DNA of 64,000 nt from an uncultured SAR86 cluster bacterium (GTDB lineage Bacteria > Pseudomonadota > Gammaproteobacteria > Magnimaribacterales > D2472). The translations under genes and the position numbers were made by a program. Below the pieces are notes generated by a model, which saw only the letters and a list, made by a program, of their open reading frames with translations, made no database searches and was not told where the DNA came from. The first letter of the stretch is position 1, and every line of letters starts with the position of its first letter. Positions 52,187-63,462 of this stretch are shown piece after piece. The stretch is taken from the NCBI GenBank assembly GCA_902557965.1, contig CACECK010000002.1:124001-188000 (forward strand), in the 5' to 3' direction.

Positions 52187-52245
52187 ATTTAACTTGCCAA
52201 CAATACTAAATTAATGATATTTATAAAAAAGGAAACTTTATAACT

Positions 52246-54858
52246 ATGTCAAAATCACTTGTAATTGTTGAATCGCCAGCAAAAGCTAAAACTATATCCA
52301 AGTATCTTGGATCAGAATATATTGTTGAATCTAGCGTTGGTCATATTAGAGATCTTCCAAAAAAAGCTTCACCGAGTTCAAAGCGTGCATCTATACCTAA
52401 AGATACAAGTCCTGAAGAAAAAATAAGATTAAAAGCTATTAATGATAGAAATAGATTAATAAGAAGAATGGGTATAGACCCAGACAATGGTTGGGCTGCT
52501 GATTGGCAAATAATTCCTGAAAAAGAAAAAGTGATAAAAAATTTAAAAAAGGCTGCTAAGCAAGTTGATCATATATATCTTGCAACAGATTTAGATCGAG
52601 AAGGTGAAGCAATTGCGTGGCATCTTAAAGAGGCCTTAGGCCCAGAAAAATATTCTTACTCAAGAGTAAGATTTAATCAGATTACCAAATCAGCAATTAT
52701 TGATTCATTCGCTGATCCTAAAGAAATCGATCTTGATTTAGTTAAAGCTTATAGAGCTAGAAGATTTCTAGATAAAGTTATCGGCTTTGAATTATCTCCA
52801 TTGCTATGGAAAAAAATTGCAAGAGGGCTATCAGCCGGAAGAGTACAATCTGTAGCGTTAAGAGTTTTAGATGAAAGAGAAAGATTGATTCAAGAATTTA
52901 TACCTGAAGAATTTTGGGAAGTATCAATGATTCTTGATAAAAATGATTTATCAATACCATTTTCACTTAATAGAAAGAAATCAGACCCTCTACTAAAAGA
53001 AAGTGAAGCAAGAAATATTGAAAATTTAGTTAATGATTCTGATTTAAGCATAGATGAAATTATAAAAAAACCAGTTAAAGCGAAACCAAGGCCGCCTTTT
53101 ATAACTTCTACTCTTCAACAAGCAGCTAGTACTAAATTGAGTTTTGGAGTTAAAAGAACAATGCGTGTTGCTCAAAAACTTTATGAAGCTGGGCATATTA
53201 CGTATATGAGAACAGATGCACCTAGTTTAAGTAAAGAATCCATCCAAGACGCAAGAAACTTTATCAACGAAAGAATTGGTGAAAGATATTTAACTAATGC
53301 TCCAAGAATATATTCAAGCACTGAAAATGCTCAAGAAGCTCATGAAGCTATAAGGCCAACCAACGCTTTTATGACAGTTGATGATTTACTTAATCAAACG
53401 GAAGAAGAAAAAAGACTTTATCAATTAATATGGCAACAATACATTGCATGCCAAATGCCAGATGCTGAATACTTGTCAACTTCTGCAAAAATAAATGTTG
53501 GTGAATATACTTTTTCTGCCAAAGGAAGAGAAGTTGTTTTTGATGGTTATACAAAAGTATCTCAACCTCTTCGGTCTGATAGCGATGATATTTTGCCACC
53601 ACTAGCTGAAGGTGAGTCTCTTCAATTAAATAAAGTCAATCTAGAGCAAAAATTTACAAAACCTCCTGCAAGATTTTCTGAGGCTGCTTTGGTGAAAGAA
53701 CTTGAAAAGAAGGGCATAGGTAGACCTTCAACTTATGCAAACATCATTTCTACCATCCAAGATAGAGGATACGTAGAGATTCAAAATAGAAGATTCTTTG
53801 TAAAAAAAATAGGTCATATAGTTGCTGAAAGGTTACTTGAAAGCTTCGATGACATTATGGACTATGAGTTTACTGCAAACCTTGAAAATAATTTAGATAA
53901 AGTTGCCCAGGGAGAGATTGATTGGAGAAATGTTCTAGATGATTTTTATACTTCATTTAAAAATGATTTAACTAATGCATCAGATGATCACACTGGAATG
54001 AGGGGCAATAGACCAATTTCAACAGATGTTATATGTCCGTGTGGTAAAACTAATATGGTAATTAGAAATTCCTCTAATGGAGTTTTTCTAGGATGTTCTG
54101 GTTATCAAAATACAGGTGATGAAAAATGTAAAGAGACACTAAATTTAATTTCTGGTGATGAAGCAGTTAGTGTAGATGATACAGAAGAAGCTGAAAATTT
54201 GTTAATAAAAAAAAGATGTCCTAAGTGTGGCACTAGCATGGATAACTATCTTATTGATGAGAATAGAAAACTTCATATCTGTGGCAAGAATCCGGATTGT
54301 GATGGTTATCTAGTCGAGGAAGGGCAATTTAAAATTAAAGGATATGATGGCCCAACTCTAGAATGTCATAAATGTGGTTCAGAGATGCAATTAAAAACTG
54401 GTAGGTTTGGAAAATATTTTGGTTGTCTAAATGATAACTGTGGTGCAACAAGAGCATTACAAAGAAATGGCGAACCCAAACCACTAATGATGGAGCCAAT
54501 TTCTCTACCAGATCTTGCATGTTTGAAATGTGAAGATCATTATCTTTTAAGGGATAGTATGAAAGGACTCTTTTTAGCGGCGAGTAAATATCCCAAGAAT
54601 AGAGAAACCAGAGCTCCAAAAGTCTCTGAAGTAAAACATCTAAAAAATGAGTTTGCAGAAGCATGCAGATTTCTGCCAGACTCAAATAAACACCTATATT
54701 TAATGAGCGCTCCAGAAAATGATCAGGAAGGCAATCCTTATGTAATTAGGTACAACAGGACTGACGATGTACATTATCTTGCATCAGAAAAAGATGGTAA
54801 AAAAACAAAATGGACTGCAGTCTTTTCAGATAACGAGTGGACACAAAACAAAAAATAA
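52246..54858 (+). CDS. topA: DNA topoisomerase I
   Basis: 870 aa; LVIVESPAKAKTISKYLG, TYMRTDAPSLS catalytic Tyr, C-terminal Cys4 zinc ribbons. Confidence 0.98.
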   Translation: MSKSLVIVESPAKAKTISKYLGSEYIVESSVGHIRDLPKKASPSSKRASIPKDTSPEEKIRLKAINDRNRLIRRMGIDPDNGWAADWQIIPEKEKVIKNLKKAAKQVDHIYLATDLDREGEAIAWHLKEALGPEKYSYSRVRFNQITKSAIIDSFADPKEIDLDLVKAYRARRFLDKVIGFELSPLLWKKIARGLSAGRVQSVALRVLDERERLIQEFIPEEFWEVSMILDKNDLSIPFSLNRKKSDPLLKESEARNIENLVNDSDLSIDEIIKKPVKAKPRPPFITSTLQQAASTKLSFGVKRTMRVAQKLYEAGHITYMRTDAPSLSKESIQDARNFINERIGERYLTNAPRIYSSTENAQEAHEAIRPTNAFMTVDDLLNQTEEEKRLYQLIWQQYIACQMPDAEYLSTSAKINVGEYTFSAKGREVVFDGYTKVSQPLRSDSDDILPPLAEGESLQLNKVNLEQKFTKPPARFSEAALVKELEKKGIGRPSTYANIISTIQDRGYVEIQNRRFFVKKIGHIVAERLLESFDDIMDYEFTANLENNLDKVAQGEIDWRNVLDDFYTSFKNDLTNASDDHTGMRGNRPISTDVICPCGKTNMVIRNSSNGVFLGCSGYQNTGDEKCKETLNLISGDEAVSVDDTEEAENLLIKKRCPKCGTSMDNYLIDENRKLHICGKNPDCDGYLVEEGQFKIKGYDGPTLECHKCGSEMQLKTGRFGKYFGCLNDNCGATRALQRNGEPKPLMMEPISLPDLACLKCEDHYLLRDSMKGLFLAASKYPKNRETRAPKVSEVKHLKNEFAEACRFLPDSNKHLYLMSAPENDQEGNPYVIRYNRTDDVHYLASEKDGKKTKWTAVFSDNEWTQNKK

Positions 54859-54981
54859 ATTCTATACAACCTTAATCGGTTGAAAAATTAAAATTCATTA
54901 CTAGATAAGTGTAAGATTTATATATAGTCTTGCTTCGCATATCGGTATATGAATGTTAAGCTTTATGTTTAAGGAGAATCA

Positions 54982-55239
54982 ATGTCAAATTACCTAGAAC
55001 TTGCACAATTGCCTGATGGCACAATAGTTTTAAGAAGATCAGATGATCACAAAAATCCTATTGTAAAAATAGAATTTTCTAGAGAGTCTAAAGATTTTCT
55101 TCAGGGTCAAGAACTGACAGTAGCTAAAGAAATGATAAGAGCTGGTATTGAGAGTGTAAGTGGAAATGTAAGTGATTTAGATGATTTTTTTGATAAACAA
55201 ATCGAGAGCTTTTCAAAGAAACAGACTATAGTCCATTAA
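54982..55239 (+). CDS. Conserved-type hypothetical protein, 85 aa
   Basis: Strong SD (aaggag) ahead of ATG; lies between topA and lexA. Confidence 0.75.
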   Translation: MSNYLELAQLPDGTIVLRRSDDHKNPIVKIEFSRESKDFLQGQELTVAKEMIRAGIESVSGNVSDLDDFFDKQIESFSKKQTIVH

Positions 55240-55856
55240 TTTTTTCTCAAAAGACCAACACTTTTTCCTTCAATTGCAAAATCTTCAACTTCAAGATCTA
55301 TGATTATATTTTTATAGTCCTCATTCGCTGCTTCAAGCTCGATAACTTTTTCAGATTTTCTTTTAAAATATTTTATTGTTACTTCATCGTCAATTCTTGC
55401 AATAACAATATCACCATTTTTAATTTCAGAAGTTTTCTTGACTGCCACCAAGTCGTCTTCCATTATTCCTGCATCTTTCATGCTGAGCCCTTTAACTTTT
55501 AAAAAATAGTCAAATTGAGAGTCAAAAAAATTATTAGGACAGTTTATTTTGTTTTCAATATTTTCTGTTGCAAGAGTTGGAGAACCAGCTGCAACTAGAC
55601 CAATAACTGGGTATTCATCTTGTATCTCAGCGCTAGAGCTCGAACTGCCAATTATCGATATTCCTCTTGATGTGCCACTCTCAATAGATATGAAGCCTTT
55701 TTTTTCAAGAGCTCTAAGATGTGTTTCTGCAGAATTAGGTGATTTGAAACCTAGTTCTTTACAAATATCAGCCCTTGTTGGAGGAAACCCTGTTTTATTA
55801 AGGTAAACTTGAATACAATCTAGTACTCTTTGTTGTTGTGTTGTAATTTCTTTCAT
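55236..55856 (-). CDS. lexA: LexA repressor
   Basis: 206 aa; HTH GFPPTRADICKELGFKSPNSAETHLRALEKKGFI; cleavage-site-like VAAGSP; catalytic KGLSMKDAGI. Confidence 0.96.
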   Translation of the reverse strand: MKEITTQQQRVLDCIQVYLNKTGFPPTRADICKELGFKSPNSAETHLRALEKKGFISIESGTSRGISIIGSSSSSAEIQDEYPVIGLVAAGSPTLATENIENKINCPNNFFDSQFDYFLKVKGLSMKDAGIMEDDLVAVKKTSEIKNGDIVIARIDDEVTIKYFKRKSEKVIELEAANEDYKNIIIDLEVEDFAIEGKSVGLLRKN

Positions 55857-55867
55857 AGCAATATAAA

Positions 55868-55887
55868 TACTGAATATATATACAGTA
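55868..55887. promoter_or_regulatory. LexA (SOS) box
   Basis: TACTGAATATATATACAGTA = CTG-N10-CAG, 11 bp upstream of the lexA start codon, in the lexA/5'-nucleotidase divergent region. Confidence 0.92.
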
Positions 55888-55918
55888 TAATACGAAAATT
55901 AGATTAAGATCAAGATAT

Positions 55919-56821
55919 ATGAAAGCAGAAAATTCAAAACTAATTATAGGAATCTCTTCAAGAGCACTTTTTAACCTTGATGAAAGTCATAAAATATATA
56001 AGAAAGAAGGCTTAAAATCTTATCAAGATTATCAAATTGAACATGAGGACAAGACTCTTGAACCAGGAGAGGCATTTGGACTTGTTAACAAAATTTTAAA
56101 AATAAATGATTTGTATGAAAATGAGGACAGAATTGAGGTAATTTTATTATCCAGAAATACCTCAGATACTGGGCTAAGAATAAGAAACTCAATCGAAGCT
56201 CACAACTTAAGTATATCTAGAGCAGCTTTCTGTGGTGGAGAAAGTCCTCACAGATATGTAAAAGACTTTGGGGTTCACCTTTTCTTATCAAGTAGCATTG
56301 AAGATGTTAAGTTAGCAATCAAAAGTGATGTAGCAGCTGCAACGATAATTTCTAACACAAATAAAAATAAAAAAGGATCAAAGTCAGATCAGTTAAAAAT
56401 CGCGTTTGATGGAGATGCAGTTATATTTTCTGATGAATCTGAAAAAGTATTTCAAGAAAAAGGACTTAAAGCATTTATTGAAAACGAGGTTAGCTCTAAG
56501 ACAGCTCTTAAGGAGGGACCTTTTAAATCATTTTTAGTCGAGCTTAATAAAATACAAAATGATTTTGAAATTAATGAGTGCCCAATAAGAACAGCACTGG
56601 TAACTGCAAGATCAGCTCCTTCAGATAAGAGAGTAATAAAAACTTTAAGGCAATGGGGAGTAAGAATTGACGAATCATTATTTTTAGGTGGAATGGCGAA
56701 ACAAAAATTTTTAAAATCTTTTGATGCGGATATCTTTTTTGATGATCAAAAAAAGCATATTATGGGTGCAAATGAAACTACCACGTCAGGCCATGTACCA
56801 TACGGTATAAAAAATATTTAA
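55919..56821 (+). CDS. 5'-nucleotidase (cytosolic NT5C1-like family)
   Basis: 300 aa; [65 protein letters not shown]. Confidence 0.9.
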   Translation: MKAENSKLIIGISSRALFNLDESHKIYKKEGLKSYQDYQIEHEDKTLEPGEAFGLVNKILKINDLYENEDRIEVILLSRNTSDTGLRIRNSIEAHNLSISRAAFCGGESPHRYVKDFGVHLFLSSSIEDVKLAIKSDVAAATIISNTNKNKKGSKSDQLKIAFDGDAVIFSDESEKVFQEKGLKAFIENEVSSKTALKEGPFKSFLVELNKIQNDFEINECPIRTALVTARSAPSDKRVIKTLRQWGVRIDESLFLGGMAKQKFLKSFDADIFFDDQKKHIMGANETTTSGHVPYGIKNI

Positions 56822-57480
56822 TGAACGATTCTCTTAAATTAAAAAACTATAAGCGACCTAAGCTGGAACTTCCGAACGATGAAGGCGCTTTATTGCTTCA
56901 TAGTTGCTGTGCTCCGTGTTCTGGAGAAATTATTGAGGCCTTAGCAGTTTCAGACATAGAAACAACAGTATATTTTTATAATCCAAATATACATCCAGTA
57001 GATGAATATGAGATTAGAAAAGATGAGAATAGAAGATTTTGCGATCAGGTAGGGTTCAAATGTATTGATGGAGATTATGATAAAGATGATTGGTTTGAAA
57101 GAATAAAAGGACTTGAAAATGAACCTGAAAGAGGCGAAAGATGTACAAAATGTTTTGACATGCGCTTTGAAAGATCAGCCTTATTTGCATATGAAAATGG
57201 TTTCAGTGTATTTGCAACTACTCTAGGCATATCTCGATGGAAGGATATGGAACAGATTAATAATTCTGGTAATAGATCAGCATCCAGATATAAAAATGTA
57301 AATTTCTGGGACTTTAATTGGAGAAAAGAAGGAGGCTCTTCAAGAATGATAGAGATTTCGAAACGAGAACATTTTTATCAACAAGAATATTGTGGCTGTG
57401 TTTATAGCCTGAGGGATACCAATCGGTGGAGAAGAAAAAATAATAAAGATAGAATTATTAGAGGGGTAAAATTTTATTAA
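56821..57480 (+). CDS. queH: Epoxyqueuosine reductase QueH family
   Basis: 219 aa; [60 protein letters not shown]. Confidence 0.93.
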   Translation: MNDSLKLKNYKRPKLELPNDEGALLLHSCCAPCSGEIIEALAVSDIETTVYFYNPNIHPVDEYEIRKDENRRFCDQVGFKCIDGDYDKDDWFERIKGLENEPERGERCTKCFDMRFERSALFAYENGFSVFATTLGISRWKDMEQINNSGNRSASRYKNVNFWDFNWRKEGGSSRMIEISKREHFYQQEYCGCVYSLRDTNRWRRKNNKDRIIRGVKFY

Positions 57481-57481
57481 G

Positions 57482-58351
57482 ATGCAACCAGGCCAAAAAT
57501 TCAGAGAAGCTTTAAAAAATAGTCAACCTTTGATAATTCCAGGAACAATTAATGCTTATTCTGCCAAATTAGCTGAAAGAGCTGGCCATAACGCAATTTA
57601 TCTTTCAGGAAGTGGTGTGGCTGCTGCTTCATATGGGTTACCAGATTTAGGAGTTACATCAATGGACGATGTATTAATTGATGTAAAGAGAATCACAAAT
57701 GCCACATCGCTTCCTTTATTGGTTGATATTGATACTGGTTGGGGGGAATCTGATCAGATTGCTAAAACCATTACCGAGATGGGAATGGCAGGGTGCGCAG
57801 CAGTTCATATTGAAGATCAAGTTTTTGATAAAAGATGTGGACATAGGCCTAATAAACAACTGGTATCGATAAAAGATATGACAGATAGGCTAAAAACTGC
57901 CATCAAATCCAAAATAGATGATTCGTTTTTTGTAATGGCAAGAACTGATGCAATTGCATCAGAGGGAGTTGAAGGTGCACTCAAAAGATGCAAAGCATAC
58001 ATTGAAGAAGGTGCGGATGGTATTTTTCTTGAGGCTGTGACGTCAATAGACCAGTATAAAGAATTTAAAGATAACTTTTCTATTCCTGTTCTTGCAAATA
58101 TAACTGAGTTTGGAAAAACTCCTTTATTTACCCAAAATGAATTGAAAGAAGTTGGTGTTGATATGGTTCTTTATCCTTTAACTGCTTTTAGGGCTATGAG
58201 TTTATCTGCAGAAAAAATATATAATTCAATTATTAAACACGGGACACAAGAGTCTCTCTTGGATATAATGCAAACCCGTGAAGAGTTGTATGAAGTTTTA
58301 GATTATTACAACTTTGAAAAACAACTTGACGATAAATTGTCAAAAAAATAA
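57482..58351 (+). CDS. prpB: Methylisocitrate lyase
   Basis: 289 aa; GTINAYSAKLAERAGHNAIYLSGSGVAAASYGLPDLG, HIEDQVFDKRCGHRPNK. Confidence 0.95.
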   Translation: MQPGQKFREALKNSQPLIIPGTINAYSAKLAERAGHNAIYLSGSGVAAASYGLPDLGVTSMDDVLIDVKRITNATSLPLLVDIDTGWGESDQIAKTITEMGMAGCAAVHIEDQVFDKRCGHRPNKQLVSIKDMTDRLKTAIKSKIDDSFFVMARTDAIASEGVEGALKRCKAYIEEGADGIFLEAVTSIDQYKEFKDNFSIPVLANITEFGKTPLFTQNELKEVGVDMVLYPLTAFRAMSLSAEKIYNSIIKHGTQESLLDIMQTREELYEVLDYYNFEKQLDDKLSKK

Positions 58352-58360
58352 GGGGTACAG

Positions 58361-59482
58361 ATGACTAAAAAATTAGAGGGAGCAGGCTTAAGAGGACAAG
58401 TAGCTGGAGAAACATCTCTATCCACAGTTGGCCAAATTGAAGGGCTTGCATACAGAGGTCATAAAATTGAATTGCTTGCAGAAAAAGCAACGTTTGAAGA
58501 AGTTGCTTATCTATTGCTTTATGACAAACTTCCTAATCAATCTGAATTAGATGGATATAAATCTTTACTTAAAAGTCTTAGAGATCTTCCAGATTCCTTG
58601 AAAGAAGTTCTAAAAAAAATACCTGCTGATGCCCATCCTATGGATGTAATGAGAACAGGCACTTCTATGCTAGGTAATATAGAAGCTGAAGGAGATTTCT
58701 CAAATCAATTACATGCAATTAATAGAATGATAGCAACCATGCCATCAATTGTTACTTATTGGTATAAGTTTTCCCATGAAGATCTTGATATTGATTTAGT
58801 AAATGATGAGGATAGTATGGCAGGGCATTTTTTACATATTCTTCATGGAGAAAAACCATCCGATCTCCATAAAAAAGTTATGGATGTTTCTTTAATCTTA
58901 TACGCGGAACATGAATTTAATGCATCTACTTTTACAGCCAGAGTTTGTGCATCCACTATGTCTGATATTCACTCATGTGTTGTTGCAGCAATTGGTTCAC
59001 TTAGAGGCCCTTTACACGGCGGCGCAAACGAAAAAGCTATGGAGTTAATTGAAAACTGGACTTCGAGGGAAGAAGCAAAATCAAATATTATTGAAATGTT
59101 AACCAATAAAGAAAAAGTTATGGGATTTGGTCATGCTGTTTATTCTATCCGAGACCCAAGAAATGCTGTTATTAAAGAATATGCAAAGCAGCTTTCAGAA
59201 CTTGCTGACACCGATACCTTGTATCAAGTTGCTGAGGAAGTTGAAAAAGTTATGGCAGACGAAAAGAAAATGTTTGCTAATGCAGATTTTTTCCACGCCC
59301 CAGCATACTTTTACATGGGCATACCAACTAAACTATTTACTCCAATATTTGTAATGTCTAGAATTTCTGGTTGGGCAGCACACTGTATGGAGCAAAGAGC
59401 AAACAATAGAATTATTAGACCAAGTGCTGAATACATAGGTGTTGAATCTTCAGACTGGGTTGATATCTCAGATAGGCCATAA
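58361..59482 (+). CDS. prpC: 2-methylcitrate synthase
   Basis: 373 aa; GLRGQVAGETSLSTVGQIEGLAYRGHKIELLA; LRGPLHGGANEKAM; GFGHAVYSIRDPRN. Confidence 0.95.
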   Translation: MTKKLEGAGLRGQVAGETSLSTVGQIEGLAYRGHKIELLAEKATFEEVAYLLLYDKLPNQSELDGYKSLLKSLRDLPDSLKEVLKKIPADAHPMDVMRTGTSMLGNIEAEGDFSNQLHAINRMIATMPSIVTYWYKFSHEDLDIDLVNDEDSMAGHFLHILHGEKPSDLHKKVMDVSLILYAEHEFNASTFTARVCASTMSDIHSCVVAAIGSLRGPLHGGANEKAMELIENWTSREEAKSNIIEMLTNKEKVMGFGHAVYSIRDPRNAVIKEYAKQLSELADTDTLYQVAEEVEKVMADEKKMFANADFFHAPAYFYMGIPTKLFTPIFVMSRISGWAAHCMEQRANNRIIRPSAEYIGVESSDWVDISDRP

Positions 59483-59485
59483 AAA

Positions 59486-60937
59486 ATGTCATCAAATGTT
59501 GACCTGAATATCAGACCAGGATTTGATGGACTTATTTCAGAAATTGCTAATTACGTTTCAAACTATGAAATAAAATCTGAACTAGCTTTAGATACTGCAA
59601 GAAACTGCCTCATAGATACCATTGGATGTGGTCTTTTAGCGCTGCAATTTCCAGCTTGTACTAAAATGCTTGGCCCTATTGTAAAAGATACTAAAGTCCC
59701 CTTTGGAGTTAGAGTTCCAGGCACAAACCATCAACTAGATCCTGTGAAAGGAGCATTTGATATTGGATGTATTGTAAGATGGCTTGATTATAACGATACT
59801 TGGCTTGCAGCTGAATGGGGACATCCTTCAGACAATCTGGGCGCAATATTATCTCTTTGCGATTTTGTATCACAGCAAAATATTGCTAGTGGAAAAGAAC
59901 CATTAACAATGAGAACAGTTTTAGAGTCTATGATTATGGCTCATGAGATTCAAGGTGTTCTAGCGCTTGAAAATAGCTTCAATAAAGTTGGGTTAGACCA
60001 CGTTATATTAGTTAAAGTTGCTTCAACAGCAGTTGCTACAAAATTGTTAGGAGGTTCAGTTGATCAAATTAAAGATGCCGTAAGTCAAGCATGGGTAGAT
60101 GGCCAAAGTTTAAGAACATATAGACATGCCCCTAATGCTGGCTCAAGAAAAAGCTGGGCTGCTGGAGATGCAACTAGCAGAGCAGTAAGGCTGGCTATGA
60201 TTACTATGTCAGGCGAAATGGGATATCCAGGTGTTTTATCGGCGCCTGTTTGGGGTTTTGAGGATGTTTCATTTGATGGTGAAAAACTTTCTTTACCACA
60301 ACCTTTTGAGTGCTATGTTATGGAAAATATTCTCTTTAAGATAAGTTTTCCTGCAGAATTCCATGCTCAAACTGCAGTAGAGGCAGCAGTAAAACTGCAT
60401 GATGTAATCAAAGATAAAATTAACGAAATTAAATCTGTTGAGATAACCACACACGAATCTGCAATTAGAATAATTTCTAAAGTTGGTGAGTTGAATAATC
60501 CTGCCGATAGAGATCATTGTTTGCAATATATGGTTGCTATTGGCCTATTAAAAGGAAACTTAGTTGCTGAAGATTATGAAGATGATGTTGCTAGAGATCC
60601 AAGAATTGATGCACTAAGAGAAAAAATGATTATCAACGAAGACAAAAGATATACAAGAGAATACCTTGAGGCAGACAAGCGTTCAATTGCAAACAGAATT
60701 CAAATTCATTTCAATGATGGGACTTCAACTGATGAGATTGAAGTTGAATATCCCATCGGTCATAAAAGAAGAAGAGAAGAGGGTATTCCTGTATTAGAAA
60801 AGAAATTTATGAATAATCTAGCCATCACATTTGATGAAGAAGCTTGCAATAAGATATTTAATCTGTGTATGAATCAAAAAGAACTTGAAAACACTTCTGT
60901 TGTTGATTTTCAGTCAATATTTTCAAAAATCCCATAA
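59486..60937 (+). CDS. prpD: 2-methylcitrate dehydratase
   Basis: 483 aa; [48 protein letters not shown]. Confidence 0.95.
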   Translation: MSSNVDLNIRPGFDGLISEIANYVSNYEIKSELALDTARNCLIDTIGCGLLALQFPACTKMLGPIVKDTKVPFGVRVPGTNHQLDPVKGAFDIGCIVRWLDYNDTWLAAEWGHPSDNLGAILSLCDFVSQQNIASGKEPLTMRTVLESMIMAHEIQGVLALENSFNKVGLDHVILVKVASTAVATKLLGGSVDQIKDAVSQAWVDGQSLRTYRHAPNAGSRKSWAAGDATSRAVRLAMITMSGEMGYPGVLSAPVWGFEDVSFDGEKLSLPQPFECYVMENILFKISFPAEFHAQTAVEAAVKLHDVIKDKINEIKSVEITTHESAIRIISKVGELNNPADRDHCLQYMVAIGLLKGNLVAEDYEDDVARDPRIDALREKMIINEDKRYTREYLEADKRSIANRIQIHFNDGTSTDEIEVEYPIGHKRRREEGIPVLEKKFMNNLAITFDEEACNKIFNLCMNQKELENTSVVDFQSIFSKIP

Positions 60938-60976
60938 AATAAGGCTTTTAAAGCTTTTTAGACTATAATTATCGCC

Positions 60977-62059
60977 ATGTCAGGCAATACGTTCGGAAAA
61001 ATATTTAAAATTACGACTTTTGGTGAGAGTCATGGCACTGCTATGGGCTGCATTTTAGATGGCTGTCCACCTCAAATAGACCTAACAAAAGAAGACATTC
61101 AATATGAATTAAATAGAAGAAAGCCTGGTCAATCAGATGTAACAACGCAAAGAAAAGAAGATGATGCGGTTGAGATATTATCAGGCGTCTTTGAAGGAAA
61201 AACTCTTGGAACTCCTATAGGGATGATTATTTATAACAAAGATCAGCAATCTAAAGATTATTCAAATATTAAAGATGTCTTTAGACCAAATCATGCAGAT
61301 ATTACCTATCAAGCTAAATATGGTCACAGAGACTACAGGGGTGGTGGAAGAGCTAGTGCTAGAGAGACTGCGAATTGGGTTGCAGCTGGAGCGATTGCTA
61401 AAAAAATACTGCAAAAAGAGGGTATATCAGTTAATGGCTTCGTGTCTGAAATAGGCAAAATAAAAGCAGATACTGTCAATCACAAAGAGATTGGAAATAA
61501 ATACTTTTTTTGTGATGAGTCAAAGCTTTCAGAGTTAGATTCTATGTTTAATGACTTAATTGAAGAGGGTAATTCTGTTGGAGCAAAATTAGGTGTTGTT
61601 GTCGAAAACTGTCCTGTTGGACTTGGTGATCCAGTTTTTGAGAAGCTAGATGCAAATCTTGCAAAGGCAATTATGACAATTAATGCAGTTAAATCAGTAT
61701 CAATAGGAAATGCAGATGATTTGTTAGGGCTTAAAGGCTCTGATGCAAGGGATGAAATTACTTCTTCTGGGTACTCTTCAAATAACTCAGGTGGTATTTT
61801 AGGTGGCATATCAAATGGAGACGACATAAGCTTAAGCTTTATAATTAAGCCCACATCAAGTATTAAAACTAAAGGTAAGACAGTTAACAATCAAGGCGAG
61901 GATGTTGATATAGAAGTTTCTGGGAGACATGATCCATGCGTTGGCATCAGAGCAGTTCCTATAGCTGAAGCAATGGTTAGTCTTGTTTTGGTAGATAATT
62001 TACTACTAAATAGAGCACAATGTGCTGATATAGAACAAAAGCTGCCATTTAGTGAATAA
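60977..62059 (+). CDS. aroC: Chorismate synthase
   Basis: 360 aa; [67 protein letters not shown]. Confidence 0.98.
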   Translation: MSGNTFGKIFKITTFGESHGTAMGCILDGCPPQIDLTKEDIQYELNRRKPGQSDVTTQRKEDDAVEILSGVFEGKTLGTPIGMIIYNKDQQSKDYSNIKDVFRPNHADITYQAKYGHRDYRGGGRASARETANWVAAGAIAKKILQKEGISVNGFVSEIGKIKADTVNHKEIGNKYFFCDESKLSELDSMFNDLIEEGNSVGAKLGVVVENCPVGLGDPVFEKLDANLAKAIMTINAVKSVSIGNADDLLGLKGSDARDEITSSGYSSNNSGGILGGISNGDDISLSFIIKPTSSIKTKGKTVNNQGEDVDIEVSGRHDPCVGIRAVPIAEAMVSLVLVDNLLLNRAQCADIEQKLPFSE

Positions 62060-62064
62060 AAATA

Positions 62065-63462
62065 ATGAAGACTTTATACGACAAACTCTGGGAAGAGCAT
62101 CATGTTAGCCAGCTTGATTCTGGCGAGTCACTTTTATACATAGATAGACATTACCTTCATGAGGTTACTTCACCTCAAGCTTTTGAAGGCTTATCAAAGA
62201 AAAATTTAACACCATGGAGACTAGGAGCTAATATAGCAACTCCAGATCATAATGTTCCCACTGAAAGAGGAAATAATTTTGGATTTAACGAGATTAAAGA
62301 CGAAATTTCTAAAATCCAAGTTATTGAACTTGATAAAAATTGTAATAAATTTGGAATAAAACAATTCGATATCAGATCATCCAAACAAGGTATTGTTCAT
62401 GTTATTGGACCTGAATTGGGATATACGTTACCCGGGATGACAATCGTTTGTGGCGATTCTCATACTTCTACTCATGGAGCCCTTGGATGTTTGGCTATGG
62501 GTATTGGAACTTCTGAAGTAGAACACGTTTTGGCAACACAATGCCTTAAGGTTTCGAAATTAAAAAATATGCTAGTTAGATTTGAAGGGGTTCCTAAAGA
62601 AAATGTAACTTCTAAAGACATAGTCTTGTATTTTATTGGTCAGATTGGAACTGCAGGTGGAACAGGTTATGCAATAGAGTTTGCAGGTCAATATATTGAG
62701 AGTATTTCTGTTGAGAGCAGAATGACAATATGTAATATGGCAATTGAAGCAGGTGCAAAAGTAGGATTAGTGGCTCCAGATGAAACAACCATTGAATATT
62801 TAAAGAAAAATTCAATGCTCAATGATGACATGTTCGTTGATGCTATGAATTATTGGAATGAATTAAAGTCAGATGAAGGAGTAAAATTTGATGAAGAGCT
62901 AATTATAGATATTTCCAAAATAAAGCCACAAGTAACATGGGGAACATCACCTGAAATGGTAGTAAGTTTTGATGACAATATCCCAACTCCATCAAACTCA
63001 GCATCAGATGATATTAAAAATATTTTACTTGCAAGAGAATATATGGGCATTGATTCAGAAAAAAAACTTTCAGAACTAAGCTTTGATAAAGTATTTATTG
63101 GCTCATGTACAAATTCAAGAATCGAAGATTTAAGAGAAGCAGCTCAAATCGTAAAAGGTAAAAGAATTGCTGAAAATATTTTAGAAGCAATAGTAGTTCC
63201 AGGATCAGGGCTTGTAAAAGAGCAAGCAGAGTCAGAGGGTTTAGATAAAGTTTTTATTGAAGCAGGATTCGTATGGAGAGATCCAGGTTGTTCAATGTGT
63301 CTTGGAATGAACCCTGACCAACTGAAACCCTACGAGAGGTGTGCCTCAACTTCAAATAGAAATTTTGAGGGACGACAAGGCTATCTAGGAAGAACGCATT
63401 TAATGAGTCCACTCATGGCAGCATTTACTGCTATCAATGGGACCGTTGGAGATCCATCATGA
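62065..63462 (+). CDS. leuC: 3-isopropylmalate dehydratase large subunit
   Basis: 465 aa; [58 protein letters not shown]. Confidence 0.98.
   Translation: MKTLYDKLWEEHHVSQLDSGESLLYIDRHYLHEVTSPQAFEGLSKKNLTPWRLGANIATPDHNVPTERGNNFGFNEIKDEISKIQVIELDKNCNKFGIKQFDIRSSKQGIVHVIGPELGYTLPGMTIVCGDSHTSTHGALGCLAMGIGTSEVEHVLATQCLKVSKLKNMLVRFEGVPKENVTSKDIVLYFIGQIGTAGGTGYAIEFAGQYIESISVESRMTICNMAIEAGAKVGLVAPDETTIEYLKKNSMLNDDMFVDAMNYWNELKSDEGVKFDEELIIDISKIKPQVTWGTSPEMVVSFDDNIPTPSNSASDDIKNILLAREYMGIDSEKKLSELSFDKVFIGSCTNSRIEDLREAAQIVKGKRIAENILEAIVVPGSGLVKEQAESEGLDKVFIEAGFVWRDPGCSMCLGMNPDQLKPYERCASTSNRNFEGRQGYLGRTHLMSPLMAAFTAINGTVGDPS

Noticed and set aside
54867-54882. Hairpin CAACC-ttaatc-GGTTG after topA as an intrinsic terminator
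   Set aside because: Only a 5-bp stem and followed by aaaaatt, not a T tract; not supportable.
60945-60961. GCTTTTAAAGC followed by Ts between prpD and aroC as a terminator
   Set aside because: The palindrome leaves almost no loop, giving at best about 4 bp of A/T-rich stem.
61480-61890. 136-aa minus-strand ORF inside aroC, and similar long shadow ORFs (16835-17209, 47428-47775, 43902-44225, 54335-54685, 47917-48297)
   Set aside because: All lie antisense to strongly supported genes, have low-complexity composition and no recognisable motifs; treated as codon-bias shadows.
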